64,000 bases of DNA from Parapedobacter sp037190485 (GTDB lineage Bacteria > Bacteroidota > Bacteroidia > Sphingobacteriales > Sphingobacteriaceae), in the NCBI GenBank assembly GCA_037190485.1, contig JBBCJB010000004.1, positions 346,700-410,699 of the forward strand. The letters run 5' to 3'. A model generated the notes under the pieces. The model did not search any database. It saw only the letters and a list, made by a program, of their open reading frames with translations, and was not told the DNA's origin. Shown one piece after another: positions 1-8,904 of this stretch; the first letter of the stretch is position 1; each line of letters begins with the position of its first letter. The translations under genes and the position numbers were made by a program.

Positions 1-1
1 C

Positions 2-754
2 TTCACAATGGGGCTGATTGGAGCCGCAATGACCATGGGCTGCAAAAAAGACAACAACGAAGGGGACGCTCCTTCCGGCTCATCGAAATACCTCAAGAGC
101 TTCGTGACCACCACGGATGGCGAATCCGCTACCTATGTGCTTACCTACGACAGCAAAAAGCGGCTGGTGGGCTATGGCAGCGAGCAAGACGATTACCGCA
201 GCAAAATCACGTACGATAACCGGGACAATCCCACCAAGTTCGAATTGGAATCGGAAAATCAAACACAGGTGTTCGTGATCACGTACAACGATGCGGGGGT
301 GCCGGTAAGCGCCATATCCACCTTGACCGACCTGGACAACCCGGGCGAGACGATTGAAACCGATATCACGTACGAGGTGGCCAACGGAAAGATCAACAAG
401 ATGCGCTTTACGGACGAGACTGGTCACGAAACCAGCTATACGCTTGGCTACGCAGGCAATAACCTCACCAAGGTAGCGCTGGAAACCGAAGAGGGCAAGC
501 TGGAACTGACCTGGAAATACGGGACCAAGAAATCGCCGTTCGGTGCAGCGCGTTTCAAATACCTCGTTATCCCGGATCTGTTCTCCGTTTTCTCAAGCGA
601 GAATGAAATCATCGAGAGCAAGCTCGATTTCCTGGGCATCGGATCGGCAACATCGACATTCAGCTATGTATACGACGCCGCAGGCTACCCGACCTCGGGT
701 ACGGAAACCGACGAGGACGGCCATAAAACGACAACGACGTACCAATACCAATAA
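2..754 (+). CDS. Putative secreted lipoprotein, YD-repeat/DUF4595-like, 5' end cut by window
   Basis: The frame is open from the first bases of the window, and the first visible Met lies only eleven residues before a lipobox-like GAAMTMGC followed by KKDNN. No basic residues precede this hydrophobic stretch, so the true start is probably just left of the window. After the Cys, the protein is a run of short beta-type repeats built on a YD/YN pattern (YDSKKRLVGY, YDNRDNPTKF, YNDAGVPVSA, YDAAGYPTSG). This resembles the DUF4595-type lipoproteins that are common in Bacteroidota, although I cannot confirm the family. It is expected to be exported and lipid-anchored. Its function is unknown. It is monocistronic as far as visible and is followed by a terminator. 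Confidence 0.75.
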   Translation, partial: FTMGLIGAAMTMGCKKDNNEGDAPSGSSKYLKSFVTTTDGESATYVLTYDSKKRLVGYGSEQDDYRSKITYDNRDNPTKFELESENQTQVFVITYNDAGVPVSAISTLTDLDNPGETIETDITYEVANGKINKMRFTDETGHETSYTLGYAGNNLTKVALETEEGKLELTWKYGTKKSPFGAARFKYLVIPDLFSVFSSENEIIESKLDFLGIGSATSTFSYVYDAAGYPTSGTETDEDGHKTTTTYQYQ

Positions 755-773
755 GCGCTCCCTGCCAGGACAG

Positions 774-802
774 AAGGGCATGCCTACGGGGTGCCCTTTT
801 TT
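774..802 (+). terminator. Rho-independent terminator of the first lipoprotein gene
   Basis: The inverted repeat AAGGGCA (774-780) and TGCCCTT (792-798) encloses an 11-nt loop and runs into a six-T tract at 797-802. It lies 20 nt past the stop codon of the plus-strand lipoprotein gene and just before the end of the convergent GNAT gene. Confidence 0.8.
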
Positions 803-824
803 CGTACCGTGGAGAAGGCCTGCG

Positions 825-1259
825 CTAAGTGAGGGGCATCACGTATACGTTGGTTTCCTTACGAGCGAAGCCCACGGTGGGGTACAGGTTGTTCGCCGCC
901 ACTCGCGAGGGCCTCGACGTGAGCGAAAGCAGGTCGACGCGTTGCTGCTTGGCAAACGCGATGGCAAATTCGGTCAGGCGCTTGCCAACGCCCCGCCCAC
1001 GGAACGCAGCGTCTACCACCACGTCCTCAATCCATGCCTTGCGCCCTGTGGGCGCGAGGTATATGCCTACCGTGATCATGCCCATGCAGGTGCCATCGCG
1101 CTCGTCCAATGCCACGAACAGATGGCTATGCTCCGCCTCGATCAACGCCTGTAAATCCGTCTCGGCTATTGGGCTGTCCTTTCCGGTGAGCAACCCCAAC
1201 AGGCGATCGACGGATGCCTTGAGTCCGGGGACGTACGCGGTCACTTCCTCGATGTTCAT
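825..1259 (-). CDS. GNAT family N-acetyltransferase
   Basis: A 144-residue protein of normal length for a single-domain GNAT enzyme, which transfers an acetyl group from acetyl-CoA to an amine. The acetyl-CoA pyrophosphate-binding motif A is clear (VVVDAAFRGRGVGKRL, about residues 79-94, R-G-x-G-x-G/K type), preceded by the beta-4 strand MGMITVGIYLAP. The C-terminal half contains N-x-x-LYPTVGF, the usual beta-6/7 motif with the conserved Tyr. The substrate cannot be predicted. Its ATG overlaps the TGA of the upstream PhnA-like gene by one base (TGATG), so the two are almost certainly co-transcribed and translationally coupled. Confidence 0.85.
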   Translation of the reverse strand: MNIEEVTAYVPGLKASVDRLLGLLTGKDSPIAETDLQALIEAEHSHLFVALDERDGTCMGMITVGIYLAPTGRKAWIEDVVVDAAFRGRGVGKRLTEFAIAFAKQQRVDLLSLTSRPSRVAANNLYPTVGFARKETNVYVMPLT

Positions 1260-1828
1260 CAGCTTTGCTTGCGTACGTACTTCGTCAGGATAACGATCAA
1301 CTGCCCTTCTACCCGGCCTTCGATCTGTTCGGGATTGTCTTCCACCAACCGGATGTTTTTGACCACCGTCCCGAGCTTCGCGCTCAGGCTGCTTCCCTTG
1401 ACATCCAGCGTTTTGGTGAGCACCACCGAATCGCCGTGTTGTAGCACATTGCCGTTGGCGTCTTTATGCACGGTCGCCTCCGGGGCTTCGACCGGGTCGC
1501 CCGCGGCCTTCGCCCAGGCTAAGGTGTCGTCATCCAAGTAGAGGATATCCAGCGCGTCGGCTGCCCAGCTTTCGCCCTTGAGCCGATTGAGCATCCGCCA
1601 GGCCACCACTTGCACGGCCGGTACCTCGCTCCACATCGCGTCCGGCAGAAAGCGCCAATCTTCCGGCTTGAGCGGTTCGGTACCGTCGATCTGGCCGACC
1701 AATGACCGGCATACGACCACCTCGTTATTCGCGTAGCCGTCGGGCTGGACGGGATAAACAATCACATCTCCTTCTTTTTGACACAATTCGCATTTGCCGC
1801 CGCTCCGAGCCGTCAATCGATCATCCAT
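1259..1828 (-). CDS. PhnA-like zinc-ribbon protein
   Basis: A 189-residue protein of the long PhnA/YjdM type. The N-terminus carries a zinc-ribbon half (CELC, Cys13 and Cys16), then a conserved VVVC at Cys40. The fourth expected Cys is Leu43, so the ribbon is a three-Cys variant. The C-terminal 70 residues are the PhnA barrel domain, with the hallmark pattern DANGNVLQHGDSVVLTKTLDVKG and KLGTVVKNIRLV. The family name comes from an old link to phosphonate use, but the E. coli homologue is not required for it and the true role is unknown. The gene heads a two-gene unit with the GNAT gene. A TATCTTTG box lies 18 nt upstream of the start codon. Confidence 0.85.
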   Translation of the reverse strand: MDDRLTARSGGKCELCQKEGDVIVYPVQPDGYANNEVVVCRSLVGQIDGTEPLKPEDWRFLPDAMWSEVPAVQVVAWRMLNRLKGESWAADALDILYLDDDTLAWAKAAGDPVEAPEATVHKDANGNVLQHGDSVVLTKTLDVKGSSLSAKLGTVVKNIRLVEDNPEQIEGRVEGQLIVILTKYVRKQS

Positions 1829-1845
1829 AGAAATTTGCTTTTGGG

Positions 1846-1853
1846 CAAAGATA
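1846..1853 (-). promoter_or_regulatory. Bacteroidota -7 box for the PhnA/GNAT unit
   Basis: TATCTTTG on the minus strand matches the Bacteroidota consensus TAnnTTTG. It would place transcription start near 1839, leaving a leader of about 10 nt before the ATG at 1828. A TTTG about 22 nt upstream could be the -33 element. Confidence 0.6.
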
Positions 1854-2132
1854 ACTTTTTAACCTTGAACCGTAGCAAATGGCCAACACATTGGGAAATG
1901 ACGCCCCATACGCATGCGGAAATTCGGCGCGAATCGCGGCGCGCGAAGCCGCACTGAAACGGTATATACAAAAAAACACAGGCCCGGAAAAGTTTGGCAT
2001 CGTTTTCGCTACTACCCGTATAGGTTTAGGTTGATAGCCCCTAACCCCATTGGGGCGGCCGTCCCGATTCATTCGGGACGGTTTTTTTTTGAGATTTCAA
2101 ATACCCGAATGCAATATCTTCCGCAATTTGCC
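1854..2132. other. Intergenic region with an orphan plus-strand terminator; possible small RNA
   Basis: The 330 nt between the divergent PhnA and histidine kinase genes contain no convincing ORF. On the plus strand a strong terminator (2059-2090) sits upstream of the kinase promoter, so it must end some other transcript. A TAGGTTTA sequence near 2022 resembles a -7 box, and GCCCC/GGGGC pairing around 2037-2056 could form a second hairpin. A short structured RNA ending at about 2090 would fit, but I recognise no known RNA family here. Confidence 0.35.
2059..2090 (+). terminator. Intrinsic terminator without an obvious upstream gene
   Basis: CCGTCCCGA (2059-2067) pairs perfectly with TCGGGACGG (2073-2081) around a 5-nt loop and is followed by nine T residues. 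The neighbouring upstream gene is on the other strand, so this terminator serves an unannotated plus-strand transcript. Confidence 0.75.
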
Positions 2133-2140
2133 TAGCTTTG
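2133..2140 (+). promoter_or_regulatory. -7 box of the hybrid histidine kinase gene
   Basis: TAGCTTTG is a full match to TAnnTTTG and lies 19 nt before the ATG at 2159. It is downstream of the terminator at 2059-2090, so the kinase gene has its own promoter. I see no clear -33 element. Confidence 0.6.
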
Positions 2141-2158
2141 TAGGTAAAGCAACTACCA

Positions 2159-3922
2159 ATGATTACTATCAAGCCGTTCAAGGGGATTTCGTTACGTAGC
2201 GTGTTCAGCCGGCTGCCCGATGAAGTGACACGGGCGCAACTGGCCATCTACCTGACCAGCATTTCGTTGACGGTACTGAAGATCTGTGTCGTATTCCCTT
2301 ATTTCGCAGCTGACAGCACCGTTGTCGTGGCATTTGTCGTGGCGCTGCTGGTCGTCTTCACGCTGTTTATCAGCCTGCTCAGGCATCCAAGCTTGCTGCA
2401 TCGCTACATCCATGTGGGGTTGGCAATCTATACGACGTACCTCATTGCCGTGGTTTTCTTCTCCAGCAAGGTACTCAGCTTTTCAACCCTGCAAGAAGTC
2501 TACCTCATCATGATCTGGGCTTTCTACGGTTTGGGACGGAATTGGGGAATCGCATACGGTGCTGCGTTGGCAGGTATGGTCGCGTACTTCTTCGGTTGGG
2601 GAAAGGAGTCATTCGACCAATTGCCGCTATTCCCCAATCATATGCCGTTCGGCGTGGCGATACTGGTGATCGTCACGAATTTCGCCCTGGCCATCTTCGC
2701 GCATTACTACTATCAAAAGGCCGTGGTCAACACCGTCCTGGAGAAAACCAAACTCAACGAGCGATTGCATAATTTACTGGATGCCAAAACCGATTTCCTG
2801 GCGAGTATGTCGCACGAGCTTCGTACACCGCTCAACTCGGTCATCGGGATAACCAATCTGCTCATCGACAATAACAGGGATGTGGAACAGAAAGAAGACC
2901 TGAAGAACCTCCGGTTTTCTGCAGAAAGCCTGCTTTTGTTCATCAACGACATCTTGGATTTCAACAAAATCGATTCACACAAAGTGGAGCTGGAGTCAAT
3001 CCCTTTCCATGTGCCGAGCCTGATCAAGGGCGTATCCAGCGGGTTGCAGCCCAAAGCACAGGAAAAAGGCCTATATGTGCGTACCCACATCACGCCGCGA
3101 CTCACGGAAATCGAGGTGTTGGGCGATCCGAAAAGGCTTACACAGATTATTTTCAACCTGCTGGGCAATGCCATCAAGTTCACCGATCACGGCGGTGTCG
3201 ACGTGACCTGTGTTTTGGTCCATGAAGAAGCCGATCAAGTGACCATTCGTTTCGAGGTAGCCGATACCGGCATCGGCATCGCATCGGATTATCGGCAATT
3301 GATTTTCGAACCCTTCACCCAAGCCTCGCGCAACATCGCGCGGCGATTCGGCGGAACAGGGTTGGGACTGGCCATCGTCAAGCACTTGGTGACGCTTCAT
3401 GGGAGCGCCATCCAATTGGAAAGTTCGCCTGGAATCGGCTCGCGTTTCTATTTCACCATCATATACCCGCTGTATGAACGCAAACGGCAGGGCAAGCCGA
3501 CACCGGTGGTAGACGCCGACGTCATCACGAAAGAGCCTTTGCACGGCCTACGCATCCTGCTGGCGGAAGACAATGAAATGAGTATCATTTTCATGAAAAA
3601 GCTGCTGGCAAAATGGAACGTGGAGCTCGACGTGGCAACAAACGGCCAGGATGCGATAGACAAACTGAAGGCCAATCCCTATGATGTCATCCTCATGGAT
3701 CTCCACATGCCCGTGCTCAATGGCATCGATGCCACGCAGCAGATAAGGCTACTGGATGACCCCAATAAGGCGCGGATACATATCCTGGCCTTGACCGCGT
3801 CCGTATCCGACGAAATCATCGCCAACATCACGCATTGGGGATTCGACGACTACCTAGGCAAGCCATTTAGGCCGAATGACCTCCACCGCAAGCTGGAAAC
3901 CGCATTGAACCTGAAAAATTAA
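2159..3922 (+). CDS. Membrane-bound hybrid histidine kinase / response regulator
   Basis: A 587-residue signal-transduction protein. The first 190 residues form about five to six hydrophobic segments with short loops and no large periplasmic sensor, so it probably senses something in or near the membrane. A coiled linker leads into a HisKA dimerisation domain with the phospho-acceptor His219 (SMSHELRTPLNSVIG). The HATPase domain follows, with the N box (NLLGNAIKF), G1 (DTGIGI), F box and G2 (GGTGLGLAI). A C-terminal receiver domain starts at about residue 466, with acidic residues EDN, the phosphorylated Asp514 in ILMDLHMP, and the Lys in GKPF. The protein can thus autophosphorylate and pass phosphate to its own receiver. 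No output DNA-binding domain or partner regulator is adjacent, so its target is unknown. Confidence 0.93.
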   Translation: MITIKPFKGISLRSVFSRLPDEVTRAQLAIYLTSISLTVLKICVVFPYFAADSTVVVAFVVALLVVFTLFISLLRHPSLLHRYIHVGLAIYTTYLIAVVFFSSKVLSFSTLQEVYLIMIWAFYGLGRNWGIAYGAALAGMVAYFFGWGKESFDQLPLFPNHMPFGVAILVIVTNFALAIFAHYYYQKAVVNTVLEKTKLNERLHNLLDAKTDFLASMSHELRTPLNSVIGITNLLIDNNRDVEQKEDLKNLRFSAESLLLFINDILDFNKIDSHKVELESIPFHVPSLIKGVSSGLQPKAQEKGLYVRTHITPRLTEIEVLGDPKRLTQIIFNLLGNAIKFTDHGGVDVTCVLVHEEADQVTIRFEVADTGIGIASDYRQLIFEPFTQASRNIARRFGGTGLGLAIVKHLVTLHGSAIQLESSPGIGSRFYFTIIYPLYERKRQGKPTPVVDADVITKEPLHGLRILLAEDNEMSIIFMKKLLAKWNVELDVATNGQDAIDKLKANPYDVILMDLHMPVLNGIDATQQIRLLDDPNKARIHILALTASVSDEIIANITHWGFDDYLGKPFRPNDLHRKLETALNLKN

Positions 3923-4096
3923 GAAAATGCTCTCATTTTTTCAAACTTAATTCGACTTTAATTTAAAAAATCATATGCTTTTATGCACATCAGTGACAAA
4001 TTTTCTAAAAAACATATGAATTTTTATATTTTTTAAAAAATCTATCGAAAATATCAAGTTGATACCGTATCTTGTCTTCGAAGTAAGCACAAGGAG

Positions 4097-5542
4097 ATGA
4101 AAGCAGATCATTTATTAACGGATTACACCTGCGAACCCAGCAACTGGGACGAGATGTATGACATGAAATCGGTGAGGGAACACTATGCTGCTGTATTCGC
4201 CAGCCTCCGGCAACTGGACACCGAGACCCTAAACAGCAAGCACAATATCGCAAGCGAACTGTTCATGAATCAGGGCATCACGTTCACGGTGTACAACAAT
4301 GATGAAGGCATCGAGCGGATTTTTCCATTCGACATCATTCCCCGCATCATCACCGCGACCGAATGGCTCCAAATCGAAAAAGGCATTACCCAACGGCTGA
4401 AAGCACTCAACCTATTCATCAAGGACATCTACAACGACCAACAGGTTATCCATGACGGCATCATACCCGCCAACCTCATCGCGACTTGTCCGCATTACAC
4501 ACGGGAAATATTCGGCATCAAGGTACCGCATGACATCTACGTGCACATCTCGGGTATAGACCTCATCCGCGGTAGCGATGGTAAATTCTACGTGTTGGAA
4601 GACAACCTCCGCACACCGTCGGGCGTGAGCTACATGCTGGAAAACCGCGAGGTGACGAAACGGATATTTCCGGACATGCTATCGGCCAACAACGTCAGGC
4701 GGATAAGCAGCTACCCCATGATCCTTCATGAGATACTCCTCGAGTTGGCTTCTACACAGATATCGAATCCGCGGGTGGTACTGCTCACGCCGGGCATCTA
4801 TAATTCAGCGTACTACGAACATTCCTTCCTCGCCCGCCAAATGGGCATTGACCTCGCGGAAGGCCGGGACTTGGTGGTCGAGAACCACAAGGTATACATG
4901 AAAACGACCAAGGGATTGGAGCAGGTCCACGTCATCTACCGGCGGATCGACGATGAGTACCTCGACCCGCTGGTTTTCCTGAAAAACAGCGCCTTGGGTG
5001 TACCGGGCCTCATCGGTGCCTATCGCAAGGGCAACGTGGCCATCGTCAATGCCCTCGGGAACGGCGTGGCCGACGATAAGGCCGTGTATGCTTACGTGCC
5101 CGACCTGATCAAGTATTACCTCAACGAGGAGCCAATCCTGGAAAATGTGCCTACGTACCAGCTAAATGATCCGGAGGCGATGAATCACGTCATGAAGAAC
5201 TATCGGAACATGGTCATCAAAAGCACGAACCAGTCAGGCGGATACGGCATGGTGATGGGCAACGCCATTTCCGAGAAGGAGTGGTTGAAGGCGAAGGTCA
5301 TCATCGAGAACAACCCACGCAACTACATCGCCCAACCCATCATCGCACTGTCGACGGTACCTTGTTTCATCGACGGCAAAGTGGTACCCCGGCACGTCGA
5401 TCTGCGGCCGTACGCGCTGTGTGGGCCACGGGGTGTGCAATTGGTGCCCGGCGGGCTGACGCGCGTGGCCCTCAAGGAAGGTTCCTTGGTCGTCAATTCG
5501 TCGCAGGGCGGTGGCAGCAAGGATACGTGGATCATCGAATGA
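4097..5542 (+). CDS. Circularly permuted ATP-grasp protein (DUF404/DUF407 type)
   Basis: A 481-residue protein of the circularly permuted ATP-grasp family. Family features seen include FDIIPRII and the W-x-x-IEKGITQRLKALN segment near residues 75-110, IHVSGIDLIRG-type sequence followed by LEDNLRTPSGVSYMLENR, and a late glycine-rich loop MVIKSTNQSGGYGMVMG. These proteins are predicted ATP-dependent carboxylate-amine (peptide-bond-forming) ligases. It is the first gene of a three-gene set with the alpha-E protein and a transglutaminase-like protease (26- and 17-nt spacers), a combination described by comparative genomics as a predicted peptide-modification system. The product is unknown. The AAGGAG directly before the ATG is too close to act as a normal ribosome site. 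Confidence 0.9.
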   Translation: MKADHLLTDYTCEPSNWDEMYDMKSVREHYAAVFASLRQLDTETLNSKHNIASELFMNQGITFTVYNNDEGIERIFPFDIIPRIITATEWLQIEKGITQRLKALNLFIKDIYNDQQVIHDGIIPANLIATCPHYTREIFGIKVPHDIYVHISGIDLIRGSDGKFYVLEDNLRTPSGVSYMLENREVTKRIFPDMLSANNVRRISSYPMILHEILLELASTQISNPRVVLLTPGIYNSAYYEHSFLARQMGIDLAEGRDLVVENHKVYMKTTKGLEQVHVIYRRIDDEYLDPLVFLKNSALGVPGLIGAYRKGNVAIVNALGNGVADDKAVYAYVPDLIKYYLNEEPILENVPTYQLNDPEAMNHVMKNYRNMVIKSTNQSGGYGMVMGNAISEKEWLKAKVIIENNPRNYIAQPIIALSTVPCFIDGKVVPRHVDLRPYALCGPRGVQLVPGGLTRVALKEGSLVVNSSQGGGSKDTWIIE

Positions 5543-5567
5543 ATGAACATACCAGGAACAACATGAC

Positions 5568-6506
5568 ATGCTGAGTAGAATAGCCGACTCCCTCTTTTGG
5601 TTGAACAGGTACATGGAACGCACCCAGAGCATCTTGCGCGTGGTGCATAGCCATTACATCATCTCTTTGGACTACGATGCCATCGGAAGCACCACTTGGA
5701 AACCCATCCTCGAAATATTCGCGCAATTGCCCAAAGCGGAGATCGCGCAGATCGAGAAGCAAACCGGAGCGGTGTTGAAGAAAATCCTAACCGACAGCAA
5801 CAACCCGAACTCGATAAAGACCATCGTGGCCCGCGCCCGGGAGAACGCGCGTGGCGTGCAGAACCACATCACCAAAGAGTTGTGGGAAGCCGTCAACTCG
5901 ATGTACCACCTCACGAATAAATCCCAGCTCAACCAAAAGCTTTCCGGCCCGGATGCATTGGAAGTCGTCGATCAATTCATGCGGCAAAGTGTGCTCTACG
6001 CGGGCATCGCAGACATCACGATGCAGCGCGGCACGGGGTGGGATTTCATGAAGCTGGGCAAGTACCTCGAACGGAGCATGGAAACCATCGTCATTACCGA
6101 CAAACAATGCCAGCTATTCGATTACGATATCCGCCAGGAGCGTGACGTTGCCCATTGGCGCTTCCTGCTGATGTCATTGGCCGGCTACGAAGTGTACCTC
6201 AAAACGTATCGTTCGTTCAAACACAACAACAGCATCCTCCACCAGATGCTGCTCAACGAGGACTATCCCCATTCCGTGATCTTTTCGCTTACCCGGATCG
6301 GCCGGTACCTCCGCGACGTCACCAAAGCGAATGATAGCCCTGAAAAGCAAGCTTTAATACGTACCTTTGGCAGGTTACACAGCAAAATCAAGTTCATGGA
6401 GCCTGAAAGCCTGGAAACATTGGACTTGCAGGCGTTTTTCAAGGAATTGCGCAACGACCTGCTAACTGTACACAATCAATTGGAAAGCGCTTTTTTCTCC
6501 TATTAG
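5568..6506 (+). CDS. Alpha-E domain protein (DUF403)
   Basis: A 312-residue, mostly alpha-helical protein that matches the alpha-E (DUF403) family from end to end: it opens with MLSRIADSLFWLNRYMERTQSILRV, the characteristic family start, and has the later Y-x-G-I-x-D-x-T-M-x-R and F-x-x-LGKYLERSMETI helices. No catalytic residues are known for this family; it is thought to act together with the ATP-grasp partner encoded immediately upstream. Its fixed neighbourhood between the ATP-grasp and transglutaminase genes supports a shared complex or pathway. It is cytoplasmic, with no signal peptide. Confidence 0.92.
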   Translation: MLSRIADSLFWLNRYMERTQSILRVVHSHYIISLDYDAIGSTTWKPILEIFAQLPKAEIAQIEKQTGAVLKKILTDSNNPNSIKTIVARARENARGVQNHITKELWEAVNSMYHLTNKSQLNQKLSGPDALEVVDQFMRQSVLYAGIADITMQRGTGWDFMKLGKYLERSMETIVITDKQCQLFDYDIRQERDVAHWRFLLMSLAGYEVYLKTYRSFKHNNSILHQMLLNEDYPHSVIFSLTRIGRYLRDVTKANDSPEKQALIRTFGRLHSKIKFMEPESLETLDLQAFFKELRNDLLTVHNQLESAFFSY

Positions 6507-6523
6507 CACGTTGAGAATCTCAA

Positions 6524-7468
6524 ATGGCAGTCTTCAAGATCCACCATATCACCCGATACACCTATGACAGCCCGGTCGTGGAAAGCGTCAATGAAATCAA
6601 GGTATTTCCCTACGCTTGCCCCGAACAGGAGTTGCTCCAAATGGATTTGAACATTTCGTACGCGCCAGACGTACAGCTTTTCCCAGATTATTGGGGCAAT
6701 AAATGCGGTCAATTCTCGATCAACGTACCGCACAATACCCTGGCAATCGAAAGTCTGTCGATCATCCGTACCACACAGTCCAGCCAATTGAAAATCGACT
6801 TCCATAGCGATTTCGACCAATTGTCGAGGGAAAGGGACAATAACTTGTCGCTCATCGAGCTATCGTGCATCGAACCGATCAAAAAGCAAGCCAGCATCGA
6901 AAAAATCGCCAAGCTGCTGACCGATGGAGGTGGAAGCGTGGCGGCCGTCGTGGAGCGTTGTTGCGAATACATTTACAAACGGTATAAATACGTAAAAGGC
7001 ATCACCACCATCGAGACCACCGTAGACGAGATCCTGGAACATCGATCGGGCGTCTGCCAGGATTTCGCGCACCTCATGCTGCAGATCCTGCGCAACATCG
7101 GGATTCCCAGCCGGTACGTGAGCGGATACATCTGCCCGAACAAGAACGGCATGCGTGGCGAAGGTGCAACGCATGCGTGGGTAGAAGCTTACATCCCTGG
7201 GCACGGATGGGCCGGCATTGACCCCACGAACAACGTTTGGGTAACCAACACCCACGTCAAATTAGCAATCGGCCGGGATTTCAACGACTGCAGCCCGGTA
7301 AAAGGAACCTTCAGGGGCAATGCCAAGCAACAGCTGTCGGTCTATGTATCTGTTGGCTATGAAGATGGACATGTCTTCGAGGGCATGAACGACGTAAGGC
7401 AAGAACCGTCATTTGATAACCACCAGGCGGTAGCGGCATCCGAGCACATCAGCACCCAACAACAATAG
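6524..7468 (+). CDS. Transglutaminase-like cysteine protease family protein
   Basis: A 314-residue protein with a bacterial transglutaminase N-terminal domain (residues 1-100, starting with KIHHITRYTYDSPV) followed by the papain-fold transglutaminase core. The catalytic triad is visible: Cys178 in RSGVCQDFAHL, His217 in GATHAWVEAYI and Asp233 in GIDPTNN. Members linked to ATP-grasp and alpha-E genes are predicted to be peptidases or amidases that process the product of the ligase. No signal peptide is seen, so the protein is probably cytoplasmic. The gene ends the three-gene unit; a GC-rich hairpin without a T tract (CGCGCC/GGCGCG) follows the stop. Confidence 0.92.
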   Translation: MAVFKIHHITRYTYDSPVVESVNEIKVFPYACPEQELLQMDLNISYAPDVQLFPDYWGNKCGQFSINVPHNTLAIESLSIIRTTQSSQLKIDFHSDFDQLSRERDNNLSLIELSCIEPIKKQASIEKIAKLLTDGGGSVAAVVERCCEYIYKRYKYVKGITTIETTVDEILEHRSGVCQDFAHLMLQILRNIGIPSRYVSGYICPNKNGMRGEGATHAWVEAYIPGHGWAGIDPTNNVWVTNTHVKLAIGRDFNDCSPVKGTFRGNAKQQLSVYVSVGYEDGHVFEGMNDVRQEPSFDNHQAVAASEHISTQQQ

Positions 7469-7506
7469 CCGCGCCATCGGGCGCGACAGGATGGCCGCCA
7501 GCCAAA

Positions 7507-8886
7507 TCAAATCAGCCCCGTCAGCCAAGCGGGATAGACGCCCAATACCAGCGTAATCACCACGGCAAGTAGCAGCACGGTTCGGTATTGGCCCGAAACC
7601 ACGACCTGATCTCGGTCAAGGGGCTTGAAGTACATGGCCACGATAACGCGGAAATAATAAAAGATAGCCATGGCGGCATTGATGATGGCAAGCACCACCA
7701 ACACGACCTGATAGTCTGCCAACACATTGGAAAACATCATGAATTTGCCGACGAAACCAGCCGTGAGGGGTATGCCAGCGAGTGAAAGCATGGAGACGGT
7801 AAGCGCAATGGCCAAGTATGGATTCTTCTTGGCCAATCCGTTGAACGCCTCGAAGTGGTCGCTACCCGTGGCACGCTTCACCAGTATGAGCGCCGCAAAC
7901 GCCACCACCGATGCCAAGGAATATGCACCGGCGTAAGTGAGCACCGACGCCGCAGACGTGGAACCGATCGCCACGATGGCAAAGAGCATATAGCCTGCGT
8001 GGGAAATACTGGAATAGGCAAGCATCCGCTTGAAACTTTGCTGCACGATGGCCGTGATATTCCCAACGAACAGGGTGATGACCGTCATCACCAACAGCAC
8101 GGGCATCCAGAAATCCTGCAAAGGGACGAAACAGAAAAGGAACAGCCGTAGAAAACCCGCGAATGCCGCCGTCTTGACCACCGTACTCATGTATGTCGTG
8201 ATCAGTATCGGCGCGCCGTCATAGACATCGGGCGTCCAGAAATGGAACGGTGCCGCCCCGACCTTGAACGCCAGCCCGACGATCAGCAATATCACGCCCG
8301 CATGGAACAGCGGTGAAACCGCCTGTGGATTGTCCACGACATGCGCCTTGATGACCGCCAGGTCAAAAGACCCGCTTGCTCCATACAGGAGCGCAATGCC
8401 GAAGAGGAGGAACCCCGTTGAAAACGCCCCCATCAAGAAATACTTCAACGCGGCTTCATTGGACGCGAAATCCTTCTTTCGGATACCCGCAAGGATGTAT
8501 AGCGCTACCGACATGATCTCGATACCGATGAACAGCATGGCCAGGTTATGGAACGAGACCACCAACAACGCGCCGGTGAGCGAAAACAGGATCAGGGCAT
8601 AATATTCGGCCACATGGGTACTCCGGCTATCGAAGTAATCTTTTGACAGCAACAGCACCAGTGCCGTTACCGTGACGCACAATACCGAAAACGCGATGGC
8701 GTAGCCATCAAACAGCACCATGCCGCTATACAACGGTTCAGCGGTACTCCCCCACTGCAGCGCGTACAGCACGAGCGTGGCAGCAAGTCCAGCCAAGGAA
8801 ACCGGCAGCAGCATGTTCCGTGCCTTGAACAATCCAAGATACAGCACCAAAATGGCTAATAAAGACAGCGTAATGATTGCACTCAT
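7507..8886 (-). CDS. nuoN: NADH-quinone oxidoreductase subunit N
   Basis: A 459-residue polytopic protein, one of the three antiporter-like membrane subunits of complex I that pump protons. About fourteen hydrophobic segments are present. The Mrp/proton-antiporter core is clear (YYALILFSLTGALLVVSFHNLAMLFIGIE with the key Glu, FHFWTPDVYDGAP with the conserved His/Pro break, and FKRMLAYSSISHAGYM with the Lys). It is the last gene of the nuo operon and follows nuoM after 18 nt. Its length is normal for the family. Confidence 0.96.
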   Translation of the reverse strand: MSAIITLSLLAILVLYLGLFKARNMLLPVSLAGLAATLVLYALQWGSTAEPLYSGMVLFDGYAIAFSVLCVTVTALVLLLSKDYFDSRSTHVAEYYALILFSLTGALLVVSFHNLAMLFIGIEIMSVALYILAGIRKKDFASNEAALKYFLMGAFSTGFLLFGIALLYGASGSFDLAVIKAHVVDNPQAVSPLFHAGVILLIVGLAFKVGAAPFHFWTPDVYDGAPILITTYMSTVVKTAAFAGFLRLFLFCFVPLQDFWMPVLLVMTVITLFVGNITAIVQQSFKRMLAYSSISHAGYMLFAIVAIGSTSAASVLTYAGAYSLASVVAFAALILVKRATGSDHFEAFNGLAKKNPYLAIALTVSMLSLAGIPLTAGFVGKFMMFSNVLADYQVVLVVLAIINAAMAIFYYFRVIVAMYFKPLDRDQVVVSGQYRTVLLLAVVITLVLGVYPAWLTGLI

Positions 8887-8904
8887 GTTTCGTTGGAATA
8901 TTTC

